From positions 434,001-498,000 of the forward strand of contig JANFAH010000023.1 in NCBI GenBank assembly GCA_024663395.1: DNA of 64,000 nt. The letters run 5' to 3'. This stretch comes from Pisolithus tinctorius (taxonomy: Eukaryota > Basidiomycota > Agaricomycetes > Boletales > Pisolithaceae). Below the pieces are notes generated by a model. That model was not told the origin of the DNA and made no database searches. It saw only the letters and a program-made list of their open reading frames with translations. Of this stretch, positions 12,348 through 24,277 are shown in pieces (position 1 is the first letter of the stretch; each line of letters opens with the position of its first letter). A program made the translations under genes and the position numbers.

Positions 12348-13421
12348 ATATTGTGCCGACGTTGACAACACCCCTCCTTTCCTTTAATGATTACATATGG
12401 CGCCGTCTCTTGCTGTGGCAATTTCCGATTCGTGGTCGTTCTGCCGACAACGAGGCCGCAAAAGCACCCGCATCATCATTGCACTGGTTCTACTAGCACT
12501 TAGATGTTAATCATTCCCCCTCCTTCATATGTACCATTGTCATATTTCCCGCACCTACTTGGTTTTCCGCGTCATCGTTGTTTCAGTATATGTCCAGTGT
12601 AAATCTTGTCGTGCATTGTAATTTCTTTCATCGTCTTGTATTTCCCATTCGAATGATCCGATAGAATAGGGAGAACGTGCAGGGCAGTGACACGTCGCCT
12701 ACCACTGCCCACCACGGCGCCTATTCTCCCCATTAGCCGTTGCATCGAAGCATGTATGTGAAAGCCTTGAAACCTTGTGGATGTAAGAGGAAAGAATCCG
12801 AATTCTGCAAGAGGGAATGATGTCACTTACCTGACCTCACGAAGTAGGAGCTGGGTGATATTATCAAGCAGGGTTCCCTTCTCTCGATACTGGGTCAATT
12901 GGTCTATGGGTGTAGCCAATTACATACATAACTTCAAAACCTAACCCAACACATTCTACGTACCACTCCGATTTAACTCCACAGCCCGAACATGCCGCCA
13001 CCGCCACCGCCACCGCGACATCTATCGATCGCAACCGATCACGTATGTAATGCACAACTTCGGAGAGTTCCGCAATGGTGGATGGTGGCAGACGGGCAAA
13101 CATTTTCTGGGAGCACATATACCCTCGTCGACATCATATCTATAAGGCCAAAACCGTCAAATCAGGTTATTTGTTTGTCATGTTCGCCACATACAAAACG
13201 GAAAAATTGTGGTCCTCAGTTGCGGCGGATACACGTGCAGCCTTTAATTTTACTTGTCCGGAACCGATTTCGTGAGACGATTCTTCACACAACCACTTGA
13301 CAACCACACGGAAGCTCCTATGTCCCTGAGACCCCACAAGGTTGGTGCACTGGTTCTTCCAGATTCTGTATAGACAGACTTTGCTGACATCCTCACACCG
13401 CCTGACGAAGCTAATCGCTTC

Positions 13422-13811
13422 ATGATCCACTCGCAGTATGGTATGCCGCCCTCCAATTCGACAGGGTGGGAATGCACAGTGCGGCGCCTCAGATCCGGAC
13501 CGACAGAGGTTATGATAAGCATAGATGTGTATGTACATATTCGAGGTTGTTTCGGATATGATTCAGATTACGTGATACAAAATTCAATCAAGTTACGCAC
13601 TATGCAGGTTCGGCAGCCGGGCATAGCCAGTGTGAGGCAATCTCACATTTACTCCATGGTGACCAGACTGGATGATCAATCGATCTTCGATGCCACTTAC
13701 AGCTTGGAATCATATTGCTACGATGTCACCGGAGAGCCAACTATGAGTAACCTTCTGATGGAGAAGGACCCCGTGAAATTATTCTTTTCTTTTATTTCTT
13801 CCCGTAAATGA
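13422..13811 (+). CDS. Unrecognised 129-codon frame, possible exon
   Basis: An ATG-started frame between blocks A and B. Its composition is fairly protein-like (mixed polar residues, several Tyr, Asp and Ile), with no motif I know and no finger pattern. An acceptor-like CTATGCAG lies within it at about 13600. It has no obvious paralogue in the other spacers, so either it is specific to this junction or it is a chance frame. Confidence 0.15.
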   Translation: MIHSQYGMPPSNSTGWECTVRRLRSGPTEVMISIDVYVHIRGCFGYDSDYVIQNSIKLRTMQVRQPGIASVRQSHIYSMVTRLDDQSIFDATYSLESYCYDVTGEPTMSNLLMEKDPVKLFFSFISSRK

Positions 13812-14178
13812 GGCTGGCCCGTCCATGGAATGACGTAACCCACTCATTCCAATTCCCCCATTTGTCGATTTCAGTCGAACTCGTATCATATCCGCCGTAT
13901 GTGCGACAGAGATGGGCCTCACGTCTACCTCACAAGCCATCCCTTCCAGAATATCCAAAACACATGTCAAGCCCTCTCCATTTCCTGTCTGAGACCACGC
14001 CGCATGCCGCCCTCGATTCACGATCAGTTTCTTCCTAACATGAGCTAGTTTACTCATGCGAGCACCCTAAATTCTGGCTTTCATCCCCTCCGCGCAGCCG
14101 GAAGCCACTAACCATTCCGACTCCTGCCAATTTTTGTTAATGCGTCTTGTTGTTTCCTTGCTTGCCATAGAGCGTGGC

Positions 14179-14184
14179 CACGTG
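14179..14184. promoter_or_regulatory. CACGTG box in the type 1 promoter, block B
   Basis: The palindrome CACGTG sits inside a block conserved in all three type 1 upstream regions (GTGGCCACGTG, then CGACAC and TCATCG). CACGTG is the classic site of bHLH factors such as Pho4 and Cbf1 in fungi; the binding protein here is unknown. The match in block C is 42656-42661 and in D 56526-56531. Confidence 0.45.
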
Positions 14185-14289
14185 GTCGCCGTCTCGACAC
14201 TCTCATCGTCGGTCGAAAACATGCTTTGATTTCCCCCATTCTTAAATATGGATCAATCCTGGTCATCTGTTCTGCATACCAATATCTCC

Positions 14290-16075
14290 CCTCCATCCCT
14301 TTCGTCCTGTCCGAGGAAAACCCCTACCCCGTCATTGCCGGACTGTGCACCGCTGAGCACATCAACAGTGTAACACTCCCAGAGCCCAAGACCACAGGTC
14401 TTCTACTGCGGCACCTGGCTATGGCCTTTCCACCATCGAGCTGCGGGAAAGGCAATGTCTCGTATTACCGACAGGGTATGTAATTACGTTCCTCCACCAA
14501 ATTCTCCTGACTCACTGTTCGTTCTAGCGATTATTGTACTGTTTCCACTTCCAACGTCTGAAAACTGTCCCCCCTTCCAGCGCAAGTGTCCTAACACGTT
14601 ATTCGCAGGAACTGCAATCGCCAAGCCGTTCAACTACACCCGCACTGCTTCTAGTACCCAACTTCAGTCTAGTTGGCCGTTTAGACGAAGAACAAGATGT
14701 CAGCTACCTCCCATCGATCTTGGCCATCCTCTCACCACATCACCAGAATGCGCGGGTTGAATTACCGTTGGAGTATATTTCAGGCGAAAATGGATCATCA
14801 TCTATCGTAAGCCTCACGCGTGACAAGTACCCTTAATGTCCTCATCCAGACCAAGGCTTCTCATGTAGTCAATCAGTGCTCGGACATGCAGGACCGCACT
14901 TCCAGTCATCACGAACCACAATGCAGCACTTTCCTTCCCGCACACAAGCATTCTACCACGCTATGTTATAGGACAATCGTCAAGATATCCACTGGGAATC
15001 GTAAACAATTCAATATTTGGGGATCTAGGCCGTGTCTCCGCCGGACCTATGATGGAACTGAGCTCTGTAACCCCTCCTTGCATGATCACACCGCAGGCCT
15101 GGTGTTCGGCTCAAATGCACCACGGTCGTGGCTTCCAAGCGGCCTATCCCCATGTCTTCACCGACGACGACGTTCCGCTACCTCCAGTACAGATCCAAAC
15201 AGAGATTGCGGCACTAGCTCAGTTCCTTTCCAGTTTTACGAAGTGGCTTATAAAACAGTGAGTCACTTCTTCAATGTCTTGTCTAACCAATTCACTCCGT
15301 GCTTTAGAATACACCTGTCATTATCATGCCCGGCACCCTTTCCTTACACGTGTCCAACCGCATTCCGGTCCAGCTCGACCACTTACTCCACCGTCGACAA
15401 CAACATCCCGTCCCATGCCCCTCTTCTTCCGCCCAGCCAGATCTCATCCTGTGACTCCCAGCAAGGGCATTTCGAATACCCTTTCACTGTTCACCTTCAC
15501 TACACGATGCCGCAGGTCTGTCAGGCTTTCACGGATTCCTTGCTGGGGCTAACATGAAACTATACACAACAAGCCCTCCCCCCCCCCAAAAAAAAAAATC
15601 ACACACCGCACATTCTCGATGATCACTCGTCACCCACTCTGATCGCAGTACATGCATCTTTGGCAATCTCAGGTGGGGTAGGCAACTGTGGAAAGATTGA
15701 TGGAAGCCGTCGCTACCTCCCAAACAATTCCCGCTGTTACCCCGCGAGCTTCATTCGCATGACCACCTGTCCGGAATTGGGGCTAAGAACCTTTTCAGGC
15801 CACTTCCTCATGCACGTCGTTTTGCTGCCGCCTAGCCACGAACCCCGAGGAGGCTGCCCAACGCACACGTGGCTTGCGAGCAAACTTTATGGCCGGCGGG
15901 ATGACAATGGCAGAAAATGCTATGCACCTGTTACGTACGGTTGCACAAACCGTTCTGCTGCTGTCTATGGCCTCGAGAGCATAAGACGCGATATCGAAAT
16001 CATCTGTCGCTGGTGTCTCACAAAGGAACGAAAAAGGTCATACAAAAAAAATATGTCGAGGCACTTAAGAGAAGT
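14290..16075 (+). pseudogene. Type 1 double zinc-finger gene, block B copy (degenerate)
   Basis: Follows the conserved type 1 promoter and keeps the exon pattern of the C and D copies: an intron ending GTTCTAG near 14527, the PLEYISGENGSSS exon (about 14763-14805), and the finger region at 15900-16070 (CYAPVTYGCTN, CRWC, RHLRE). The first finger has lost its CGW start and the HF-x3-H histidines (NRSAAVYG), and the central exons do not stay open. At about 16075 the reading frame passes into type 2 sequence, a deletion fusion. A C10-A11 run at 15578-15598 lies in the degenerate middle. Confidence 0.7.
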
Positions 16076-16590
16076 GGATCTCGAAGGAACCAGTTGGAGC
16101 GATCGTGCAGACGTCCACAGGCATGATTGAACGATGGAGCCATTTTCTGACCCAAGCATCGACTGGAACTTACCGCCGGCCGGAATCCCAAATTAAACAC
16201 CATCGCCCTACTGGTCGCATACGTTCAAACGTTCATCCCATACTGGCAGCGGGAGCGTTGAAAAGCCTCCGGGGCCGCTAGTGGCAAACCATCCCTATGA
16301 GAAGACGACCGATGCACACGCACCATTACCTGTGGTTAGATCAATCCCGACGTAACGGTTTGCAATCAGCCATTTGGTTACCGTAGCGAAGGTCATTTCG
16401 TCTCTGCACGTGGCATCACTGATTTGCCATCGGTTGTCAAAGCCGGGTGCCTGTAAGTGCGCGACAAGAGAGGACACGACAGGGTTTTATCCGGCGTATG
16501 TATAAGGGAAGCGCGTATGAAGTGCCAGCGCCGACGGAAAAGAGGGGCTCGAGTACCTTGGAGACGAAGAAGACGAAGAAGCTACCAGTG
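16076..16590 (+). pseudogene. Type 2 zinc-finger gene fragment, block B
   Basis: Begins abruptly in type 2 sequence (LEGTSWSDRA, matching about residue 115 of the block A protein) joined to the end of type 1. The rest follows type 2 (SDPSIDWNLPPAGIPN, the EKTTD region, the CR-R finger part) but with stops and small indels, and it ends with the Lys/Arg/Glu tail near 16590. The promoter and first exon are gone. Confidence 0.8.
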
Positions 16591-16639
16591 ATCATATTGG
16601 ATCAATCTCCCTCAGTGGGATAGGTGTTGATGTTCTTAT

Positions 16640-17600
16640 CTTGTACCAATCGATTTGGCGTTTGATCCCAGCAGACTTTTCATGCACAGCACTGTCCTCC
16701 GACAGCATTGATCAAACCTCCACATCGTGATCAAAATGAACGGATCGGCGTGTGCTTGCCTGGCCATCGGCATCGATAAACGTAGTTCGGCGTGCGGGAA
16801 CGTGGAAAAAGTTGGAAAAAGTGACTTGCTCGATCAGAACTGGTATCCGCAACACTGCCAACGACGAAACTTAATCACTCACGAAGTGCAGGTCTTATCT
16901 GTGTTTCTCGATGCCTAATAAAAGAGCCAGAACTGGACGCGAATGTTGCATCTGAAGGAATCATGCCATGTACAAACGAACCACGGAGTCCACGTCCGAA
17001 GGAGATAAAAGAGATACCTGAGCGAGGTCAACCACCTTAAGGCCAAGCCGACGCTAAGCATTAAACCCACACAAAATTCAGCGGCCTAGATGGAGAGTAT
17101 ATTCTGAAGTTGAAGGAGAGGCTTCAGCCCGTGACAACGATGCAGCTCATCACAATCTGCCAAAGGATATCCATAGGCTGGAGGATACGACGGTTCGAGA
17201 GAGATCTGGATTCGGGACCTTGTCGCAGGCACACCTCAGACTTACCTCGGCTACGTAGCGTTACAGGGGTGACGGTCATTGTCGAAGTCCCAGGGATAAC
17301 CGATCGATGAATTACAACGAAGGGAGACATTGCACCAGAGGCTTAACTCGTCGAGGTCACTCGAAGCATGCCGAGCAATCCACAGCTGGACAGACGTGTG
17401 TAGCGTTGTGACAAAAAAACAGGCCGTCGTGGGAGCGGAGAAATTGACACGTACCGTCAAGCCAAGCCTCAAGTGCTCCAGGAAGAACTTAATGCGGTGT
17501 TGGAGTCTCGGGGATACTTACCTAGCCTTTGAAGCTCTTCACTCTCGTGCAACGCTGCTTAGTGCTTGAGGCCTTGAGGCAGTGACTAATCGGAAAACTG
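16640..17600 (-). pseudogene. Minus-strand multi-exon gene X, block B copy
   Basis: Three canonical minus-strand donors lie at 17521-17516 (GTAAGT), 17245-17240 (GTAAGT) and 16882-16877 (GTGAGT). Their order and rough spacing (276 and 363 nt) match block C (290 and 412 nt). The exon before the third donor reads FVCTWHDSFRCNIRVQFWLF in one frame, like VCTWHDSLGCNVRILVPAFW in C, but then hits a stop. A further exon starts MLSEDSAVHEKSAGIKRQID. Function unknown. It runs opposite to, and ends at, the end of type 2, and its 5' side faces the PRODH start about 350 bases away. Confidence 0.4.
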
Positions 17601-17943
17601 CGGATTACATAATGAATGGCACGAGTGTTGGTGAACGGCGTTGCAGAAAAAAACACTTCCCAGTGATAGAACCGGTCATATTCTTATGGCGGGTCGAGTC
17701 AGAGACTGCGGGGGTTGCTTGCGTATCGTGAAGCATCCAGCGGTTCGGAATTATAATGCACGCACCACTGCCGAGCCTCGTTCCCGGAAGTTCGGGTCCC
17801 ACTTACAGTCGGAAGGAACTTGCGTTGGGCATATATGAAGCTTGAAGGTGCGCCCGTGTGCCATCTTTCTCTTATCGATTTTATCCTTCGTCCCCGCTAC
17901 TTACAGGCTTGCCTCGTTTTTACCGATACTCTTCAAGACTCTC

Positions 17944-20146
17944 ATGGTGTATGCTCTACGATGTAGCGTGCTTATCTCTCTACGTAGGATTGGTGTTCTA
18001 CGACAACATTTCTCATCGACCAGTCGGAGGCTCCCGTCGACCTCACCCGCACCACCGACATCGCGGTGGGAATACATCCGCAAACGCCGGGTGCTGCTCT
18101 TGACTGGTGTCATATCCGGCTCAGCTGTGATTGGTGTGTGGGCAGACGCAAAGTCATGCCCTGACCCGTCATTCGACCTTTCCTTTTGCCCTGCCTCATC
18201 ACCAGAAACGTCGATGTCCATAGCCCAGGCCCAGTCCACGGACCTTATTCCCTTGCTACGCACATACATCGTATACAGTCTCATTTCGATACCCTTCCTT
18301 GTGGACCATGCCCCACAGATTCTTGACCATCTGCTTCGGGTTCCTTTGGTAGGACGTGCCGTAGAAACCATCGTGCGCGGGACTTTCTTCGCTCAGGTAC
18401 GTCGTGCATATACCGCGCTCGATGCTTTGATAGTGTGTTTATCCACGATTCCATCTTTGTGTGTCCGGTTTGATAGTACGTGGGCGGAGAGACAGTACAA
18501 GATATCTTGCCACTCATTCGACGTTTACGGTACGAAAACAAGGGTATGCTGTTGGGGTACAGCGTAGAGGTCGACGAGAATGTAGCAACGGCAGGCACCG
18601 GTCACGGTACCCCCAAGGGCCAGCGGTCATACGAAGATGCCTCTAATTCAGAACAACCCATTCACAAACGTATCGTGGAAGAGATTATCCATAGCATCGA
18701 TACGGTGGGTGACTTTGAAGATCGACTTGCCAACGAATCAGGGATTGAGGGACGTGGAACGTGGATTGCCGTGAAACTCGTAGGTAGTTTTCTGGGACAG
18801 GGAAACATGGATGTAACTGACGCACTGTTTTTGGTCATCGTAGACCGCTCTTCTACCTCGTGCAGAGTCGCTTCGCAACTTCTCCATGCACCTCGTTCAC
18901 ACGCGACCAGAACCACCAGACTCCGTGCCGTTCCCCGGAACTCCAAGCTCATCAGATCTTGCCATCTTAGATAGGCAATCACGTAGCTACCCGGAGTCTC
19001 CTTTGATGGAGGAAGACGTTCGAGATCTACAAGAACTGTACGCCAATCTGAGAAGAATCTGTTTGCGTGCGAAGGAACAAAGAATTAAGATTGTGATTGA
19101 TGCCGAGTATACGTCAGTCCGCTTCTCGACAGCCTGAACAACGGAACTAATATATGCGTTCACAGCTGGTATCAGCCGGCGATAGATGCCTTTGGTCACG
19201 CACTGATGGAACAGTTCAACAAACTTCCTGAGAATGTCTGGACGAAGTGGTTGTTCTCTGGCTCTAGCTCTCAAAGAGGACCACAGCCCTTAGTTTATAT
19301 GACTTATCAAGCCTATCTTCGGAGGTGAGTCACGGAACTTGACAACTAGCAATGGACTGAATGCTTTACTATCGACAGGACGCCAGCTCATCTTGCTCAT
19401 TCGATTGCACTCTCACGTAAGAGGGGATACGCTTTAGGAGTCAAGCTTGTCCGTGGTGCATACCACCCACACGAAATAGCGTCACATATCCGCTCGTTAC
19501 ACACGATGTCCATATCGACTGACCTAGATCCCCCTGTATACTCTTCTAAGGTAGAGACGGATGCATGCTACAACACTTGTGTTTCGGTAATCGTGCGTGC
19601 GATCGCCGATGACATCGGGTCTTCACCCGCGCAGCTGCCCCGTCTCGGCGTTGTATTTGGGACACACAATTGGGGATCTTCAGAGTTGGTTCTTCATGAA
19701 TTAGTCAAGAACGGATTGGCACGTGAAGAAGGCGGGGTGAATGAGCCGCGGACGGTTGTTATCCCTCGAGAAGTTGCGGAAAGATGCACGTTTGCTCAGC
19801 TTTACGGTAAGCACGGCCTATTTCTAAAGCCCTCCATTCGGTTATTGATCATTGCGGACAGGTATGGCGAATTCGTTGACCAATCATATCGTTGCACGTA
19901 CCAGGAGCCCTATACCCTTCGTATTGAAGTACACTCCATACGGGGCGCTCGGCGAGGTAAGCCGACTGAGCGCCTAGAAGTCTTACACGAGTTTTGATGC
20001 ATCCCCATCATTAAAAGGTCATGCCTTACCTCTCCCGGCGCGCAATTGAGAATAAGTCTGTTCTGGGAAATGGTGGAGCTACGCGTGAAAGGAAAGAAGC
20101 TGCATTAGTGATTTGGAAGAAGCTTTTTGGTAGCGTGGGGCTGTAG
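17944..20146 (+). CDS. PUT1: Proline dehydrogenase, mitochondrial (apparently intact, 611 aa)
   Basis: FAD enzyme oxidising L-proline to pyrroline-5-carboxylate at the inner mitochondrial membrane. Predicted exons: 17944-18396, 18477-18779, 18844-19112, 19166-19324, 19379-19806, 19862-19956 and 20018-20146; six GT-AG introns of 53-80 nt. The joined frame is 612 codons with no internal stop. Residues 1-45 form an Arg/Ser-rich presequence and about 49-66 are hydrophobic. Family motifs: FVDHAP-like IPFLVDHAPQ, YVGGET (152 on), VKL (250-252), VIDAEYTWYQP (336-346), GVKLVRGAYH (415-424), FGTHNW, LYGM, and near the C-terminus PYLSRRAIEN, whose Arg pair (576-577) binds substrate carboxylate in the family. 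Zinc-finger genes lie on both sides in the array. The A and C copies are pseudogenes. Reading-frame integrity is seen; expression is not known. Confidence 0.9.
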
Positions 20147-21334
20147 TGAACAATTTAAACACTTTATAAGGCAATATTCCCGTCGTGGAGTGCTCTGACG
20201 CTGCAGGCTATCTTCTTGATTGGACTATCGGCCGAGCTCATGAATCGGTAGGCTGTCTTGACTGTAGCTGTGCTTAGTTTCTGTAGCTGGCTCCCCTTAA
20301 CACTGCGATGTCATTTGCCGGTATTCAAGAATCGACCTTCGTTTCCGCGTAAGCTCCGTCTCACCTGCCTTCTTATGTAACCTTTACCATTCCGCCCTCA
20401 CTGTACTCGGCCTTGTTGGAATCATTCAGACAATCGTACTGAGCTAGATACTTGTTAGCGCGGGCGGTTCGAAAGTCGAAGGGTGCCTCGGCACCGCTGG
20501 CAGGGGTTCCGATCACCGCTTTCCTTCTCCGACTAGGACTCTAGATATGAGGGAAATGGTTCGTTGCCATGTTGTAGAAGCTCCCAGCATACATGTGAAT
20601 TCATTAGATTTTGAATCAGGTTTAATTTTAATTTTAATATTTTTCTTGGCTATGCGCTGTATTGCTGACCAGCGTTAATGCGCCCGTCTCTTAGTGGCGT
20701 AATCATGTCTTGTCCAACTTCAAAGAGGGGACTCAGGCCCCTGCCCACCTGGTTGTTAGTCAGGGCTTGCACGCGGAACGTGGACGGCACGCTTCGAATG
20801 ACAGGGCATAACATGTTTGGGAGAATAGCAGCCAACACTCTGGCTTACTATGTATATGCCCGTTATATTACACTCATAGTCTCTGTGCTTTTTATGAAAA
20901 CAGGGCATAATTACATGTGAGCATAAGAAGCCAGCACTCCAGCTTATATGGCTGTCATAGTACACTCATATCCTTTGTGTGTTTTATGCTTTTGGAAAAC
21001 AGGGAGTAGTTACTAACGCGTTTGGGAGAACAGGAACCAACACCCCGGATTATATGACTGTCATATCACAAGGCTTATACTTATTTTGTATTGTGTTCAT
21101 TTGCATTAACGGCTTATTGTCTGCTCCTGCAGCGCGCGCACGTACGAAATGTACACCATGACATGGGGCCATACTTACTTTTCCCCGGCGGGTCACGACA
21201 GTCGCTAAATTGAATGTTACTTGGTTCGGCATCAGAGGGACAGGGAATGACGGAATCATGGTCATGACTAGTCAGTGACATGATGGGAGACCTGCCATTA
21301 ACGTCCAATGTATGTATTGGGAGGACCATTTGTA
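20147..21334. other. Spacer after PRODH, block B
   Basis: Non-coding by my reading. It contains an AT-rich tract (about 20600-20650) shared with 51330-51375 in block C, followed by a conserved GC-richer stretch and then tandem repeats. A minus-strand donor-like GTAAGTATGG at about 21177 hints at another antisense exon (21114-21410), unassigned. Confidence 0.45.
20801..21100. repeat. Degenerate tandem repeat, three units of about 99 bp
   Basis: Units begin ACAGGGCATA or ACAGGGAGTA at 20801, 20900 and 20999. Each carries a CCAACAC or CCAGCACTC core and a TCATAGTACACTCATA-like half. Two related units lie at about 51525-51715 in block C; block A lacks them. Confidence 0.6.
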
Positions 21335-21480
21335 ATGAGTTCCGTTGGACAGATTGGCAGGCTGACGGAAGAAAACCTTGAACAACGTAGGCCTCGTGTT
21401 GCCGATTCACCTACGCCTCCTCCATTGCCAAATACACCCGAAAGAAGTCCTACGGGACTCCAAATCTCGCCTCAAATCCC
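21335..21480 (+). CDS. Exon Z: conserved short first exon or small gene, block B
   Basis: An ATG frame of about 45 codons starting MSSVGQIGRLTEENLE and running through a Pro-rich TPPPLPNTP. Block C has the same start (MGSVPQIGRLTEADLE) with mainly substitutions that keep the frame, then a canonical donor GTAAGT at 52020. That pattern suggests a first exon, perhaps of an undefined gene or an alternative upstream exon of type 3. In B the donor position reads GTGTCC, which is weaker. Function unknown. Confidence 0.35.
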
Positions 21481-22473
21481 CGTGTCCGGGGAGGCCCGGG
21501 AGATAGACGAGCCATTTTCCTGGGTACATCCCCACGTACAATGGTGCAGCTGATGCGGTACACAGTGGTTGTAGGCAGGAGGCTCGGGCACAGCCACATG
21601 CTTAGTCATCCGGAGGGCCGTGGAGCTAGATACACCACCGGACCGCTTGCCTCGATCCTCATCGCTCGAGAGGCTGTCTCCCACTGTTCCACGGTTTCTA
21701 TCGTCCGGCGTTCATAGTCATGCGTTCATGTCTGAGTGCCAGATGCGCTAAGGCACGCGAGTTTGCTATTGCCTCACTTTGACATGCGGCACGGCGACGT
21801 GTTGATCCCACACTCACCTATCAAACTCAGAGGTTTTATCTAGATTGGAATGACGGGGGCAAAGCCGCTTATTGCAAACATCGTCAGTCACCTTTAGTTC
21901 TCAACGCCGACGATACCACAACCTGCTCTTTTCTGAAGCACAACCACAAAAGGCATTGGGTGGTCATCAAGCCGATAAACGCCCACAATCTCTTTCCCCT
22001 TCATTGATAGCCTTGTTCCTGCTCTCCACTGCGACTTGACATTTCGGTGACCATCAGAAACCCCGCCCTCCTTCCCACCTTCATTTATGCCATGCTCGGA
22101 TTTTCCCAACTCAACTGCGCAACGCGTGCTTCCTCTTTCTGCTATTCTTTTGACCTCGTGTTGCCCACTAGGCGGCGTTGCGATTCACAGATTGCTGTCT
22201 TGGAGGTCTCAATCTCTGTCCCCGAGAACGTTCAGTTGATCCATGAAGCATGTTCCCTATGTGTCATGGAGCCTACGGCTGCCGCTTGGCATATCGGAAC
22301 GTCCTCCAACGGCTGCACTTTTATCGCTGTTGCCACCCTGAAATACACACCCATTCTGATCGCTTGCTCCTCATATCGTCTCTTCCCCTCTTTCTACGTT
22401 TCGTTCTATCCAGTCTATCCTCGAACATACACTGCATTACTTCCTTTCCTCGTCGGTAACACCCTCGCTTGCA
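21481..22473. other. Upstream region of type 3, block B
   Basis: Conserved with 52030-52994 and partly 9900-10564, including CCGAGAACGTTC and the GAACGTCC(T/C)CCAACG stretch. Several frames here are open in one copy only, so I read it as promoter and leader, not protein. It ends at the type 3 ATG. Confidence 0.4.
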
Positions 22474-24277
22474 ATGTCGAGCGGGTCGGCAATACGTGTT
22501 CCTCAGGTCCTGCGTTGCCAACAGAATTGTCACCTCAACCACATACATTATGGTGCAGCGTCCTCTCATGGCTATGCTATTCAACAACCTCAAGCAGCAG
22601 AATGCGTCGGTTCATCATCAGTGTAAACGTCATCCCACTGCCGTCCAGCTCTAGTGGCTCACTTTCGTTCTTACCTTTAGTAATAACTTCCCCGTCTCCA
22701 CAGTTGACTATCTGCAGTGTGTAAGCCGCCATCCGCCGATCTCATCGTCCACTAATTCGTCCATCCGTAGACTGCACGTGCCGGAATGCCCTCGGACAAT
22801 GTCGCTGAAAACGGAGCATTATCTATCGTAAGCTTCGTCGATGTCAAGTAAGCCGAGGGTCCTCATCCAGACCAAGGTTTCTCCACCGTTCGATCAGGCT
22901 CCGACTTCAATACCGGGGTACCAAGATATGGCTTGGAGTAGCCACCATGCGCAAGCGAACTACCCCGTTTCAACATCTTACGCTGACGAAGATGGGAGGT
23001 TGTCCATCGTGAGCCGAATTTTCGGCACAACTATATCTATCAAGTCTCTTACTGTAACGCAGGTCAAGGATCAACCCGTTCAGTTGCTCCATCATACCGC
23101 CCCTGTTCCAATTACTCAAGCCCAGGTTTCTTTCCAAAGTTACCACCGTGACGCACCGCTCGTTAATGCCGTAACCCCTCATTATAACGGTGGTGCGCAG
23201 GGTCGCGCCTCCAACGATACCATAAACCCTAGCGTTGCTCTTTCATCACCGGACATCAGTATTGTGCTACCCCGCGCGGTGGGACACCCATTAGAATACC
23301 CGCAGGACAATGAGAACGCTTCAAAGTTTGGCGAGCCATCCCTCGCTCATCATGCCACCACTGAGCCAACGACGGGCACAGCTTCCACGGCTCTCTTTGC
23401 ACCCCTGTCAAACGTATCACGGTCGTCGTCTTCAAACTCCGTCGTCCCGCCACTTCAGGGTCCGTATCTTCCGGACTATCTAGACGGTGGGAACATTCTG
23501 ACGCCTGTGGAATGGGCGGCAAGTCCAACTTGGTTTACATGGCAACCCTATCTGCCTCCAAACCAACAGATCGAAGTGAGTCACTCGCCATTTATGCCCT
23601 GTTCGACTAACCCACTTCCGTGATCTTAGGTCGCATCCACGCCAATTGTGTCCCACATCCCTCCTTACACGCTTCCAACCCCATCTCAGTCCAACTCGAG
23701 TGCCCATGTTGCAAACTCACATCCATCAACATCAATACCACCGTTCCAAAGTTCGCCGCTGCCATCGCCGAGCGAGTTTTGTATGCACGACGGCCTCTCT
23801 GACATTGGAAGCGGCAACCTTCCAATACCTGCAGGGTCGGCTATGGTAGACTATCTTCTTTATGGAATTATGATCGACGGGTTTGAAGCAAACCAGGCTC
23901 GCGGTCGTATCAGAGTTCGCTACCGGACGAAAATGGAGAGAAGTCCGTGTGCCAGTGAGCCAATCTCCACCCATCGAGTAGGTCATTCTGCCAAAATCCA
24001 ATCCCGGAGCAGGATGAGACCGTCCGCCGTACGTCCGCTCCCCGATCGGAACTTACGCACGTGCTGTGGCTGGCAGAACGAAGATGGAAAACCGTGTGGT
24101 GCACCTGTCACGTACAATAACTGTGCAGAGCATTTTGCCACCGTCCATGAAATCAAGAACATGGCGGCAGATACCGAGGTGCTTTGCCGTTGGTGTCCTT
24201 TAGGTGAAGAGAAGAAGGTGAAACGAAAAAACATGCTTAGGCATCTCAGAGAGGCACATTTACACTATCCGCGTTAG
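22474..24277 (+). CDS. Type 3 double zinc-finger protein, block B copy (apparently intact, 512 aa)
   Basis: Predicted exons 22474-22622, 22681-22720, 22771-22827, 22877-23008, 23063-23575 and 23630-24277, all with GT-AG introns of 49-58 nt; the sum is 513 codons without a stop. Residues 1-440 are Ser/Thr/Pro-rich and low in structure. Residues about 441-512 hold the fingers: CCGW-x6-C-GAPVTY-x2-C-x2-HF-x3-H, then CRWC and a basic stretch leading to LRHLREAH. The second part resembles a C2H2 finger with a long spacer. Location in the nucleus and DNA binding are inferences. Block C has the same exon lengths, codon for codon, which supports the model; only the introns differ in size. It follows PRODH on the same strand about 2.3 kb downstream. 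Confidence 0.72.

Larger units (their letters stand above)
12348..14289. other. Spacer between blocks A and B
   Basis: The first 500 bases resemble 24290-24720 and 54790-55180, the tail of type 3 plus traces of minus-strand gene Y (donor-like CAG/GTAAGT on the minus strand at about 12830). A short GCCACC microsatellite lies at 12994-13016. A plus-strand frame at 13422-13811 (129 codons) and a shorter one at 13075-13275 look partly coding but are unrecognised and lack counterparts elsewhere in the window. The last 150 bases are the conserved type 1 promoter. Confidence 0.4.

Noticed and set aside
12994..13016. GCCACC run as a CRISPR-like or telomeric repeat
   Set aside because: It is a short pure microsatellite, without spacers and not telomeric in sequence.
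15578..15598. C10-A11 run as a retroposon poly(A) tail
   Set aside because: It lies inside a degenerate type 1 copy with no element boundary or target duplication around it; replication slippage is simpler.
20460..20490. GGTTCGAAA as the T-loop of a tRNA gene
   Set aside because: No matching acceptor, D or anticodon arms can be formed around it.
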